Of a stretch of DNA of 64,000 nucleotides, positions 28,397 to 38,765 are shown in pieces. Origin of the DNA: Bacillota bacterium. GTDB lineage: Bacteria; Macinerneyibacteriota; Macinerneyibacteria; Macinerneyibacteriales; DSCS01. The stretch spans positions 1 through 64,000 of the forward strand of contig DSCS01000062.1 of NCBI GenBank assembly GCA_011048995.1, written 5' to 3'. The translations under genes and the position numbers were made by a program. Below the pieces are notes generated by a model, which saw only the letters and a program-made list of their open reading frames with translations, did not search any database and was not told the DNA's origin. Every line of letters starts with the position of its first letter. Position 1 is the stretch's first letter.

Positions 28397-29957
28397 AGAT
28401 CATCCTCACTTCAGTCTCTTTCCCGGGAGAAGCTTTGATCTCCAAATCAGCTCCGCCCAGGTTCAAAAGCATCCTGACCAATGTCATTCCCCATCCCCGG
28501 AATTCATCTTTTGTGGAATGTCCTCCTTCTAAAAAACGAAAAAGGGTCTCCCGATGAATCCCGCCGGTATTATCTTTCAACCCGATATATATCTTATCAT
28601 TATTCACGGCCAGATCAAGAAGCGCTCTGCATCCCGGTTTACCGTTCTCTAAAACATTTTTCACAAGATTGTTCAGAATCATTTCCAGGCGGGCTTTGTC
28701 AAAATCAATAACCGCCGCTTCCTCAGCCTTTGTCTCAAGAATCATTCCCTTTTCATCAAAAATCGCGCTCCACTTCAGGCTCCATTTCCCGATAAACTCC
28801 TTCAGGTCAAACGGCCCGGGTGCCATATCAAAGAGCGAAGAAAAGGTGTCGATAACCCCGGTTATGGTCTTTTCCTCATGACGTATATCGTCCCACATAG
28901 GGTCGGTACCGTATTTCTTTTCCGCCAACTGGGTGATCATCATAATGACATTCAGGGGGTTTTTGATTTCATGCGCCATCATGAAAGTGAGGTTTCTCAT
29001 AAACGAGAGAAGGCGGCTGTTATTATGATGAGAAAGGTCTTCGATCTCTTTCAGAGCCAACGCATAAAAACATTTTTCCCCTTCCCGAAAAGAGGAGAGG
29101 GCTGTGTCGGCGAAAAGGGGTGACCCTGAGCGTGTGTAGACCTTGGCCCCGGAAAAAAAACCTTCCCTTCGGCTATCGGTTTCCCGGGGAAGAAAAGGGA
29201 AATGAGGGAAAACCGAATCTCCCTCCTGAAGCTTTAATACGGCCCGGGCTTCACTGTTGATGAGAGTGATCTCTCCGGCTTTGTCAAAAACCAGAAAACC
29301 CAGTTTCATGTTCTCAATGACCAGGTTCAGTAATGTGATATCTTTTTTTATCGTCTCCGCCATTGCATTAATATTGTCTGCCAGAGACAACACTTCTTTG
29401 CTTCCCTGGATCCGGACCCGGGCCTCATAATCTCCCTGACGGATACGGTCTGTGATAATACCGATGTATTCCATGGGTTGAATAAGAAAGACCCGTGCCA
29501 GATAAAAAAATGAAAGGTTCATCACAATGACAAAAAAGAAGAGTAGCAACGTCATGCGCATGATGCCGCTTCTCCATATCTTCTCAGGGACGGAAAGGAC
29601 AATGACTGTTTTGGGCCCATTGCGCAAGGAATAATAGTAATAGAGCTTCCGGCCTTTAAAAAACTCTTTCCCCTTCTCAAGAAAACGGATCTCTTCCTTG
29701 ACAGACAAGTCCATCCTTCCCACAAACTCGTCTGTATCAACCAGATAGAGCGTCTCAATAAGTCGGGCGCCGGCCATAGAAGTCAATTCTCTTTGCCGCA
29801 GATCGACAGGCACCTGTTCGGTTAACCTGACTAACCCATACAGATCTTCCTGCAGTTTGGATCGATGGGTATCCAGATAGGCTCTGTAAACCAGATAAAA
29901 AAGCGTCAAAAGAGCCAGGTTGATGACAATAAAAGAAAAGATCAGTTTTTTTCTCAT
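28368..29957 (-). CDS. membrane sensor histidine kinase
   Basis: Two TMs, HAMP, PAS-like region, H-box MMAHEIKNPLNVI, HATPase (GWGMTLVRMLLNLGG). Confidence 0.9.
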   Translation of the reverse strand: MRKKLIFSFIVINLALLTLFYLVYRAYLDTHRSKLQEDLYGLVRLTEQVPVDLRQRELTSMAGARLIETLYLVDTDEFVGRMDLSVKEEIRFLEKGKEFFKGRKLYYYYSLRNGPKTVIVLSVPEKIWRSGIMRMTLLLFFFVIVMNLSFFYLARVFLIQPMEYIGIITDRIRQGDYEARVRIQGSKEVLSLADNINAMAETIKKDITLLNLVIENMKLGFLVFDKAGEITLINSEARAVLKLQEGDSVFPHFPFLPRETDSRREGFFSGAKVYTRSGSPLFADTALSSFREGEKCFYALALKEIEDLSHHNNSRLLSFMRNLTFMMAHEIKNPLNVIMMITQLAEKKYGTDPMWDDIRHEEKTITGVIDTFSSLFDMAPGPFDLKEFIGKWSLKWSAIFDEKGMILETKAEEAAVIDFDKARLEMILNNLVKNVLENGKPGCRALLDLAVNNDKIYIGLKDNTGGIHRETLFRFLEGGHSTKDEFRGWGMTLVRMLLNLGGADLEIKASPGKETEVRMIFEKYESTHR

Positions 29958-32566
29958 AATCTCAGCACCTTGACATAGGAAACATGTTTTCCCTTTTTTA
30001 TTTTTATCAGGTAAGTGCCCTGAGGAATATTTTGCAGTGGAAAAAGAAAATTATTTTCACCTGAGATAGCATGAGCCTGTTCTTTCCTCAATTCCGTCAT
30101 TGCAGCATCATACAAGGTGAACTCTACCTGCTCTCCCGGACGAGCCCAAAAACGCAAAGAGACAGTTTCTCCCCGCACGGGATTGGGAAAAGCAAAGACA
30201 CTTTTATCAGGCGCATCTGTTTCAATGCCGGGCCCCGGGGGGCTTGCATAGACCCCTTGCCGAAGCAAACGGTCATATAAAGATTGGGCATAAAGAGTTT
30301 CTCCGCTACGATAAAAAATAAAACCGTCCCGGGGAGGAAGCCATACAGAGGAATCTCCCGTCAAGGGATCCCCCGTCTCTTCTTTAACATCAAAAACCAG
30401 GGTCTTTTGCCCTGTTAAAAAAAGAAAGAGTCTGTTGTACCGCTCAAAGGGGAGGAGAGCGTCAAAACCTTTCAGGGCAAAGCTTTTTTCAGGACCCGTA
30501 GGATTCAGGATTGCCAGCCTTTGAGGCGTCAGCACAATCAGTTCCGTAACCCCGTCACCATCATAATCTAAAGGCCAAAAGTCTTCAACTGCTTCCGAAA
30601 AAGAGCCTAAAGGACTTATCCGGCCTTCATCACTGCAAAGATGATAAAGGCTGGACCCGCTTTTGAGATAGAGGTCTGTTTCCCGTATGCGGAGATCATC
30701 GACATCTGCTGTCACGAAAGAGCCATTCAGAAAAAGAGACCCGCCGCTGAGACGGACGAAATGCGGGCCGGCATAGCCCAAAAAAGAGCAGCTTGAGTGA
30801 AAATCAGATAAAAGGGTATTCCATTCTGTATCACACAAGGCGACTCCCTGAGACGTCCTCAAAAAATAGTAACCGTTTTCCTCACGGGCTTCTGTTAACG
30901 GATCTCCCCATAATACAGCCCATTCCAAAAGTTTATCTCCCGAAGGAAGGCTGTAAAGCGAGAGGTCTGTGACTAAAAAATCATCGGTCAGCAGAAGAGG
31001 GCTTTCCGTCTCAATAGAAAAGAGAAGATCCCCTGAATGGGCCCTCAGATCTGTTTCCGTGGCATAATAGAGGCCTGATGCTAAAAGAGCCCCTTTGCGG
31101 ATAAGCGGAAAATAATCAGGACATATTGATTCCAGGTCAAGGCCTCCGAAATGCTCTGTAGCCTCAATACCGCTCAGGACGATTCCGCTTTTTCCCCCCC
31201 GGTCACAACGGGCTGAGGGGTGAGTATTATCCGAAAAAAGATCCCATGTCCTACTGCTGAAACAATCAAAACGGTCGCCCAAACTTCCGGTATCCCCCAA
31301 TAACCTGTCCAGGTCATTCAAGCCATCAGCTTCTTCCAGATCAATTCCTTTTCCGTTTATTCCGTTGAGATTTTGGGGATCACACCCAATGACCGCCTCG
31401 TTCACATGCCATATAAGCATTCCCGGAAAAGCGCCTTCTACTTCAGACATGATATAATAATCTCCGGCCTTTCCCGTATACTCATAGGCCTGAAAAGGCT
31501 TCCCGATACCCTGGCCATTACGGTATTCGATGAGGAAATATTCATCCTCATTCACATCGACCCGGTACAGATGATTACCGTTCCACAGGTTTTCTTTGAC
31601 ATCACAGGCAAAGGGCTGAAAAACATGACTCCCTCTTTCATTTAAAAGAAGCGGTTCGGCCCATCCCATCCTGATTTTTGTATACCCTGAAGGATGCATA
31701 GGTAAAAATCCCATATAATTCCAGAATCCGTAGCTCATGAGATCCCACATGCCGACACCTGAACTTTTCAGCGTCGTATCATAGGTTGTGGGCATTCCCA
31801 GGACGATTCCCAAAGAGAAGGCAACCGGCCCCAGGCTGCAAAGGGGCATATCGCCATCGGTTCTGTCCTGATCAGCTGTTTCCGGAATAATCAAAACACC
31901 ATTAGCCACATCGCTGCGTAAGGGGGATCCGGTGATGTCTTGATACATCTTTCGTGTGAGCCCGGTTGTCAGAATATCATTCGGAGTGTCTCCGTTAAGG
32001 TCAAACTCTTCGCCGACTCCGGCATGGAGAAGAGCAATAAAATCAAATTGTGTATAGTCGTAGTCCATCTCCGCCAGAGACAGGGCTGTGTCGACAAAGT
32101 CACATAGCCGCTGTTCCTGATTGTCATTACGGCCGAAATCAGCCATGGATGAACCGACCGTCACATAGATGGTTTCAGAAAGGATGATGGAGGAGAAACT
32201 AAAGGCATCCGCCGAAATCTCTCTGAAATATTCGTTCAGGCTGTAATAGGGAAAAGCCGTCTTCCCCTGAGGCGTGCGGAAAAGGCTCTCTTTTCCGACA
32301 ATTCCCAAAAGAGTGTAATAATCATATTGGCCAAAAAGAGCGGAAGATTCCGCTTCCGTACGGATTGCAAAAAGGCCGTCACCTGTTGTCAGGGGATCTG
32401 CATCTTGTTCAAACTCGACGCGGATCACCAAAAGGGAGTATGACCCGGCCCAGATATCCCCCCGAAGGGAAGCTCTCCCTAACGGGGCTTTCAGCAATAA
32501 TTGCGCCTCGCTTCCGTGAAAAAAGAGCAGCAGCAGCAAAATCAGGTCAATCCATTTTGAGCGCAT
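29954..32566 (-). CDS. M6 (immune-inhibitor-A-like) family protein lacking HExxH, with C-terminal sorting-domain-like tail
   Basis: Family-like GMWDLMSYGFWNYMGFLPMHPSGYTKIRMGW and GMLIWHVNEA, but the expected HExxH position reads FSLGI; C-terminus FAFPNPVRGETVSLRF...LQNIPQGTYLIKIKKGKHVSYVKVLRL. Confidence 0.75.
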   Translation of the reverse strand: MRSKWIDLILLLLLFFHGSEAQLLLKAPLGRASLRGDIWAGSYSLLVIRVEFEQDADPLTTGDGLFAIRTEAESSALFGQYDYYTLLGIVGKESLFRTPQGKTAFPYYSLNEYFREISADAFSFSSIILSETIYVTVGSSMADFGRNDNQEQRLCDFVDTALSLAEMDYDYTQFDFIALLHAGVGEEFDLNGDTPNDILTTGLTRKMYQDITGSPLRSDVANGVLIIPETADQDRTDGDMPLCSLGPVAFSLGIVLGMPTTYDTTLKSSGVGMWDLMSYGFWNYMGFLPMHPSGYTKIRMGWAEPLLLNERGSHVFQPFACDVKENLWNGNHLYRVDVNEDEYFLIEYRNGQGIGKPFQAYEYTGKAGDYYIMSEVEGAFPGMLIWHVNEAVIGCDPQNLNGINGKGIDLEEADGLNDLDRLLGDTGSLGDRFDCFSSRTWDLFSDNTHPSARCDRGGKSGIVLSGIEATEHFGGLDLESICPDYFPLIRKGALLASGLYYATETDLRAHSGDLLFSIETESPLLLTDDFLVTDLSLYSLPSGDKLLEWAVLWGDPLTEAREENGYYFLRTSQGVALCDTEWNTLLSDFHSSCSFLGYAGPHFVRLSGGSLFLNGSFVTADVDDLRIRETDLYLKSGSSLYHLCSDEGRISPLGSFSEAVEDFWPLDYDGDGVTELIVLTPQRLAILNPTGPEKSFALKGFDALLPFERYNRLFLFLTGQKTLVFDVKEETGDPLTGDSSVWLPPRDGFIFYRSGETLYAQSLYDRLLRQGVYASPPGPGIETDAPDKSVFAFPNPVRGETVSLRFWARPGEQVEFTLYDAAMTELRKEQAHAISGENNFLFPLQNIPQGTYLIKIKKGKHVSYVKVLRL

Positions 32567-33836
32567 GACGCAAAAACCTTTCTTTTAATTCTCTCAGTGA
32601 AATATTTAATAATTTTGCCATCTGACTTCTGTCTCCCCCTGTCATCTTGATAACACGGGCGAGGATCTCTTTTTCATTCTTATCCAATAACGCCTTCAGA
32701 TCCATACGAGACGTCTGAAGGAAAGAATCGTTATAATAAAGGGTCTCTCCTTCTGTCAAGACAGTCAGTCTTTCAATAAAATTCTTTAACTCCCGGACAT
32801 TGCCCGGCCAGGCGTAGTTTAACATAAAAACTTCCAGATCCGGATGAATATGCTTTTTTCCTGTCTTATACTCCGCATTCATCTGTTTCAAAAAGTGATA
32901 GGCCAAAGGAAGAATATCGTTTTTGCGCTCCCTTAAAGGAGGAACCGTGATCTCCATGACATTGATGCGGAAATAAAGGTCCTCTCTGAAAGCCTTATTC
33001 ATAGCCATGAGAGTCAAATCCCTGTTTGTCGCCGATATCAGATTAAAGTCTAAGGAGACAGGGCGATGGCTCCCTAACCGGGTCACCTGCTTATCCTGCA
33101 GGACACGCAGCAAGCTGACCTGATTTTTGAGTGAAAGCTCCCCGATCTCATCCAAAAAGAGAGTCCCCCCCTCTGCCGCTTCCATTTTCCCTGAACGGGG
33201 AGAGTCGGCCCCGGTAAAAGCCCCTTTTTCATACCCGAACATCTCTGATTCAAAAAGCTCTTCAGGAAGCGCGCCGCAATTAACGGCCACAAACGGCGCA
33301 TGATGGCCTACACGCTTTTTATGAATAGTGGCAGCGATGACTTCTTTGCCCACACCGTTTTCCCCGGTGATGAGAAGATTGATTTTCTTGTCCCCGAAGG
33401 TATTAATTTTTTTCATGAGTTTTTTCATTTTGGGATCATGGAAAATAATATCCTCTTCCCTGTATGAACTGTCCCAAGTGACCTTCTCTGCTGTTTTTTG
33501 CAAGACTTCCCTGATCCGTGATTCATCCCCTGTTTTTTCAATAAAATCAACGGCTCCGATTTTCATTGTTTCCACAGCCCCGGATACCGTGCCGTGCCCC
33601 GAAAGCATGATGACCGGAATTTCAGGGTACCGCGACTGGACAGCCTTTAAGTAGGATATTCCGTCCATTTTCGGCATTTTAATATCCAGGACTAGAATAT
33701 CGACAGGATTATTTTCTAATACTTTATCGGCTTCTTCAGGGTTTTCGGCTCCTAAAAACGAAAATCCCATTTCCGTGATGATCATCTTCATCACACGCCT
33801 GATATTTTTCTCATCATCAACGACTAAGACTGTCAT
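32547..33836 (-). CDS. sigma54-dependent response regulator (NtrC family)
   Basis: Receiver (VDDE, VLDIKMPKMDG), AAA+ (GENGVGKE, GYEKGAFTGADSPRSGK), Fis-like C-terminal HTH. Confidence 0.93.
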   Translation of the reverse strand: MTVLVVDDEKNIRRVMKMIITEMGFSFLGAENPEEADKVLENNPVDILVLDIKMPKMDGISYLKAVQSRYPEIPVIMLSGHGTVSGAVETMKIGAVDFIEKTGDESRIREVLQKTAEKVTWDSSYREEDIIFHDPKMKKLMKKINTFGDKKINLLITGENGVGKEVIAATIHKKRVGHHAPFVAVNCGALPEELFESEMFGYEKGAFTGADSPRSGKMEAAEGGTLFLDEIGELSLKNQVSLLRVLQDKQVTRLGSHRPVSLDFNLISATNRDLTLMAMNKAFREDLYFRINVMEITVPPLRERKNDILPLAYHFLKQMNAEYKTGKKHIHPDLEVFMLNYAWPGNVRELKNFIERLTVLTEGETLYYNDSFLQTSRMDLKALLDKNEKEILARVIKMTGGDRSQMAKLLNISLRELKERFLRHALKMD

Positions 33837-33841
33837 TATAG

Positions 33842-36800
33842 TTATCCGCTCCCTGTCTTAAAAAGAAGATAGATGTCTGTCCCTTCCTCTTCTCTGACAT
33901 CAATGTGAACATGTCCTCCAAACTCCTCCATATATTTTCGAACCAAATAAAGCCCTAATCCGCTACCGCTTTTTTTGTTAGTAAAATAAGGCTCAAAAAT
34001 CCTGTCGAGCACATCCCTGTCCATTCCTCCGGAATAATCCTTTACGTGGATAATCACATGCTTTTCTTCAATTCTACCGCCGGACTCTTCATTAAAGATA
34101 TCATAGTAGGCAGAGACTTCAAGCGAGGCCTTATCGCAGGCCGCCTCTAAACTGTTTTCAACGATGTTTTTTATAATCAATTCAAATTTCTCACTGGAAA
34201 AATAAATTTTCGGCAGATTCTTTGAAAGATGAAGCTCTATGGAGCAGGAAGTAAAGGCAGAAAGAACTTTTTTAAGCCCTTTGGCTACATCAAATTGCCT
34301 GATCTCTTTTTCCCCCTGCAGGGTCTGGGCCTTGAATTTATCAATCAGTCTCTGAATACTTCCCAGTTCTTCATGAATAATGGCATACAGATCCCTCATA
34401 GACTCTTTCAATCCGGAATCCTTTACCCCCTCTTCCGTCATTTTCTCCAGGCGGTTCAAAGAAAAACGGATCGGCATCAGGGGATTTTTCAACTCATGAG
34501 CAAGCTCCTGGGTCAGTTGAAACCATAAATCGAACTTTTCACTGATAATCAGCGAGGTGATATCAGAAATAAGCAGAATATACCCGTATTTGAATTTTCT
34601 GATACTGTACCTGAAAACAGTTCCCTTGTCCCGCAGCTCCCCCTGGCTTTCTTTAAAAAAGTCAACAGGAAGATGCAAGGCCTCGCGGACATCATCTTTA
34701 TAGGAAATATCCGAAACTGTTTTTTTCAGCTCATTATTACATAAGGCCACATGCCCCTTCTCATCATAGGTCACGGCCCCCACAGGAAGAGAGTCGATGA
34801 TATTCTTTAAAAAGTTCTGATTCTCCGTAAGGCTGTTTTTCAACACAGAGAGTCTTTTGACCATATTATTAAAATTGGTGAACAAGACCTTCAGCTCGGA
34901 TACAGGGGTATCCGTTTCTACGCGATAATTAAAATTCCCAGTGCTGATCTCTTTGGTCGCGATAATGATCTTGGACAATGGTTTTAGAATCTGGCCTACA
35001 TTTTTATAGACCAAAAGGATTGTCAGGCCGATTGCAAAAAGCTGTGCAAAAAGAGAGACAGCTAATCCGTCGACGACCTGCCATAACGAAGGCTTGCCCA
35101 TGACTGCAGTCAATTCAAAGATAATACCGCCATAGCGTTCAGACATGAAACGATGCTGCAAGCCCAACCTTGAGTAATCAGAAGACCACATTTCTTTTCT
35201 CGCGAAGATCTCCATGAGTTCACGGCGGGGAATAGAGGACTGCTTCATGTTGACACGGTAACTGTCCTCATCGTGGGAAAGAAGACGGACAGGGCCGTTA
35301 TAAATCGACCAGTTCGCCAAAGATTGATTAAGAGCTTCCGATAGAGAACGACGGCCCTCTTCGCGGAACAGCTCTTCAGAAGGGATCTCCTGTAGTATTT
35401 CTAAAAGTGTTTTTTTATCCTCAAGCAGTCTTCCCTTTAACGTTTCATAAATATCAGAGAGTACGCCTGTGGAATAAAGGAGAAGGTTCGCCGAAAAAGG
35501 GATCAAAAGAAGAAGGAAGACCATTAACATATTCCGTCGAAAGAAATCATTAGCTAAAGAACGCCAGCGTTTGGAAAAAAGCCCCAAAATCAGGAGTACA
35601 GCCAGTTCTGAGATCAAGACAAAGAATGCATATTTCAATCCGATCATCCAGGGGTTTTTAACATAAAGCCTATAATGATCCGATGATGACCCGATGCGTA
35701 TCATATGCATCTTTTGATAGATCTGGGGTTCATAGATCAACGTTGAGAAGATCTCTTTGCCTTTTCTGTAATGGGTGAAAAAAAGTTGGGGGAAATGGGG
35801 TAAATGAATAAAATAATCGTTTTTCAGCCCAATGACCACATTTCCCACAAAAATGTCGTCATAATAGAGCGGTGCTTTATGAAGATGAAACCCGTCTCGG
35901 TAAACAAAAGAGCCCGAAGGAAGATCATGCTGACGAACAGCACAGCCCCAGGCATAATGACTGTACATCTCTCCCCCTTTTTTCTCAAAATAAATAAAAT
36001 TATGATAAGGCTGTTCCGCCAAAGGAGAGCGAAGCCATTTAAAAAAAGCAAAGTTTTCGTCGTCATAATGCACATTTTCTTTTAAAGACCATAAAAAGGT
36101 AGGATCCCGGCGAAGCATTTCCACCGTGTTAAACATCACCCGGGCCGGCTCTGCTTCCATGACTTCCATCTGCCTCCTGGCGACTGAATCATCGATGCCG
36201 GCCGATAATTGGATGGCAATAGGTAGAAACGGGATCAAAAGAAGAAAAAAATAGAAGGATGTAGCGGCTTTAATATTTTTTAAAAAAAAGACAAAAAGAA
36301 AAAGAGCCCCAAACAGTGCGTAAACGAGAAGAATCGGTTCAAGAGTCGTGATCAAAAAAAGAAGGGATATGGAAAGCAAAATCCGATAACGGAGATGGAT
36401 AAAACGGACAATATAAACTGTAATAAAAAAAATAAGTAAAAAAGCAATGAGGGTAAAGCCCTGACTGACAATGATTGTGCCCGTCCAGAAAGCCATTTTT
36501 ACAAAAATCGATGAATGAGAAAAAAAGAGATGCCAGGCGATAAGAAATGCTTCAAGTCCCAAAAATATATTGACCGCCTCTTTCTTCTCCGTAAGGGATT
36601 CTCGGAGAAGGGACAAAAGCATCCGGCATTTCCAGGCCATATAAAGCAAGACGAGGTAAAGCGTCCCTTGGGGGATAAAGGCCACAAAAAAAAGAAAACC
36701 GATGAAAGCAGCCATATCCAGCCGCTTTTCCCGTTTATAGATGAGCAGGGTAAATAACAGGGCCAATAGTATATTGAACAGAAAAAATCTTTTTTTTGTT

Positions 36801-37561
36801 TCGCTCAAAAAGCTGGAGATCGGACGGTCTTCAATTTTGATAATAATATCATCTTCCATTTTAGAATAAAGGGCTTGGGACGAGGAGATATAAAGAGATT
36901 CTCCTCTTGCAAGATCCTGAAAAAGAAGGGGCTCATTATAGATGTAAAATTGTCCCGGGGTAAAATAGAGGCTGATAGGAGTGTCAAATCGTCCCTGAAT
37001 CTGCCTGAGCCAATGAGACTTTGTCTCTTCTGTCCCATACAGATTCGTCAAAAAATGGTTGAGCCCATATAACCTGTTCCCGTGATAAAAACTAAAACAA
37101 AGACTGGCTTCATTCCCTCTGATTACTAATTCGGGAGCAAAAGGCCTCTTTTCCGGAGAGTTGAACCGGGCCTTTCCGCTCCATCGGGAAAGCGTATAAT
37201 CCAAATCCCTTTCTGTATACCCGATATCACTTTCAGGACTGTGCTCACGGCCCACAATTTCATAACGCTTTTCATAAAAGTCAATTTTTAACCGGCTGTA
37301 GGCCGACTCGACAGTATTTCGGATATCAAACAATTTTTTTTCTCTATAATCCCGGTTATGGTAGATGTCGTTTATATTGATCAGATAAAGGAGGCTCAAA
37401 ATCAAAGCCAAAAGAAGAGGGCGGTTTTCCTTTGAAATAAGGGGTGCCCCCAAAGCAATTAAACTAAAGAGAATGATCCAGACCGGGGAGTCAAGGATCA
37501 AGTTCAGATAAGCAATAGAAAGGAGCAGAAGAGCAAAAATCCCTGATGTGCGCCTCTCCAT
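33842..37561 (-). CDS. large NtrY-like membrane histidine kinase
   Basis: 1239 aa, many N-terminal TMs, HAMP-like region, PAS, H-box LAHELKNPLMPIRFSLNRLEKM, HATPase (NSLEAA, DYSGGMD, GSGLGLYLVRKY). Confidence 0.9.
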   Translation of the reverse strand: MERRTSGIFALLLLSIAYLNLILDSPVWIILFSLIALGAPLISKENRPLLLALILSLLYLININDIYHNRDYREKKLFDIRNTVESAYSRLKIDFYEKRYEIVGREHSPESDIGYTERDLDYTLSRWSGKARFNSPEKRPFAPELVIRGNEASLCFSFYHGNRLYGLNHFLTNLYGTEETKSHWLRQIQGRFDTPISLYFTPGQFYIYNEPLLFQDLARGESLYISSSQALYSKMEDDIIIKIEDRPISSFLSETKKRFFLFNILLALLFTLLIYKREKRLDMAAFIGFLFFVAFIPQGTLYLVLLYMAWKCRMLLSLLRESLTEKKEAVNIFLGLEAFLIAWHLFFSHSSIFVKMAFWTGTIIVSQGFTLIAFLLIFFITVYIVRFIHLRYRILLSISLLFLITTLEPILLVYALFGALFLFVFFLKNIKAATSFYFFLLLIPFLPIAIQLSAGIDDSVARRQMEVMEAEPARVMFNTVEMLRRDPTFLWSLKENVHYDDENFAFFKWLRSPLAEQPYHNFIYFEKKGGEMYSHYAWGCAVRQHDLPSGSFVYRDGFHLHKAPLYYDDIFVGNVVIGLKNDYFIHLPHFPQLFFTHYRKGKEIFSTLIYEPQIYQKMHMIRIGSSSDHYRLYVKNPWMIGLKYAFFVLISELAVLLILGLFSKRWRSLANDFFRRNMLMVFLLLLIPFSANLLLYSTGVLSDIYETLKGRLLEDKKTLLEILQEIPSEELFREEGRRSLSEALNQSLANWSIYNGPVRLLSHDEDSYRVNMKQSSIPRRELMEIFARKEMWSSDYSRLGLQHRFMSERYGGIIFELTAVMGKPSLWQVVDGLAVSLFAQLFAIGLTILLVYKNVGQILKPLSKIIIATKEISTGNFNYRVETDTPVSELKVLFTNFNNMVKRLSVLKNSLTENQNFLKNIIDSLPVGAVTYDEKGHVALCNNELKKTVSDISYKDDVREALHLPVDFFKESQGELRDKGTVFRYSIRKFKYGYILLISDITSLIISEKFDLWFQLTQELAHELKNPLMPIRFSLNRLEKMTEEGVKDSGLKESMRDLYAIIHEELGSIQRLIDKFKAQTLQGEKEIRQFDVAKGLKKVLSAFTSCSIELHLSKNLPKIYFSSEKFELIIKNIVENSLEAACDKASLEVSAYYDIFNEESGGRIEEKHVIIHVKDYSGGMDRDVLDRIFEPYFTNKKSGSGLGLYLVRKYMEEFGGHVHIDVREEEGTDIYLLFKTGSG

Positions 37562-37562
37562 T

Positions 37563-38765
37563 TTATTTCGTCTCCCCGATCCGGCGATAACGGATCACAC
37601 TGAACGGTTTTAACAAGAGAGAGGCCTTTATTCCATAGCGTTTCCCGGGATGCCCCCTTTCAAGAGATTCCCCTTCGGGAGAATAAAGGGAGCTGATTGT
37701 AAGAGGAACTGTTTCAGGCTCCAGAGGCTGAAGGGCTTCGTAGGTCTTTCCGATTTCCACGGGAGCTTTGGCCTCCAAAAACCCTTCCCTATCGATATAA
37801 CCCAAGAGATCGTAGGGAGCCGTTGTCCGGGAAGAACTCAATTGAGATTCATACCCTCCCGGAATAAGAAAGCCCGGATGATACCCTCGGTTATTTGCTT
37901 CGAAAAGAGAATCTCTCCAACGAGGATCAGGAGTTTCCCCCCGATAAAACGCATCCAAAAGAAGCCGATAAGCCCGTACGATTGTCGCCACATAGAGGAT
38001 TCCTTTAATGCGCCCTTCGATCTTCAGGCTGGAAACACCGGCAGCGGTCAATTCCCTGATATAGTCATATAGCATCAGGTCTTTAGAATTAAATATATAA
38101 AGACCCCGCTCATCTTCCGTCACCTCGAATAATTCATTCTGACGACTCTCTTCACGCACATACCAACGCCAACGGCAGGGATGAGCGCAATCACCTGCAT
38201 TGGCATCCCGGCCTGTCATATACTTACTCATCAGGCAGCGCCCCGAATAAGCCATACACATCGCGCCGTGAATAAAGACCTCTGTTTCAACGCCTGAATT
38301 GGCCGTTACGGCTCTGATCTCTTCCAAACTCAGCTCTCGCGCTAAAATAACCCTGGACGCCCCCCATTCCTTCCAGGCCCGTGCGCTGGCGCTTTCTGTC
38401 ACGTTTGCCTGTGTGCTGACATGAAGAGGCAGCCGGGGGGCTGACCGGCGGACAAGAGAGAGGACTCCGGGAGTCGAGACGATCACCCCGTCCAGTGGAA
38501 GAGAAGCCATTTTCCGGATAAATGCTTCCAACATCGGCCATTCTTCTTCTCTGGGGTAAATATTTAACGTCGCATACCCTTTTTTTCCTCGTGAATGCAA
38601 AGAGTCAAGAAATACCGCTGCTTCGGAAAATGAAAAATTTCCGCTTCTGGCCCGAAGGTTGAAACCTTCAATACCGAAATAGAGGGCATCGGCTCCAAAA
38701 GCCGCGGCGATCTCTCCCTTTTCCGGAGTACCCGCAGGAGCCAGTAATTCCACTCTTTTCATCAA
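37563..38765 (-). CDS. peptidase U32 family protein
   Basis: LLAPAGTPEKGEIAAAFGADALYFG, EVFIHGAMCMAYSGRCLMSKYMTGRDANAGDCAHPCRWRW, SSLKIEGRIK. Confidence 0.94.
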   Translation of the reverse strand: MMKRVELLAPAGTPEKGEIAAAFGADALYFGIEGFNLRARSGNFSFSEAAVFLDSLHSRGKKGYATLNIYPREEEWPMLEAFIRKMASLPLDGVIVSTPGVLSLVRRSAPRLPLHVSTQANVTESASARAWKEWGASRVILARELSLEEIRAVTANSGVETEVFIHGAMCMAYSGRCLMSKYMTGRDANAGDCAHPCRWRWYVREESRQNELFEVTEDERGLYIFNSKDLMLYDYIRELTAAGVSSLKIEGRIKGILYVATIVRAYRLLLDAFYRGETPDPRWRDSLFEANNRGYHPGFLIPGGYESQLSSSRTTAPYDLLGYIDREGFLEAKAPVEIGKTYEALQPLEPETVPLTISSLYSPEGESLERGHPGKRYGIKASLLLKPFSVIRYRRIGETK

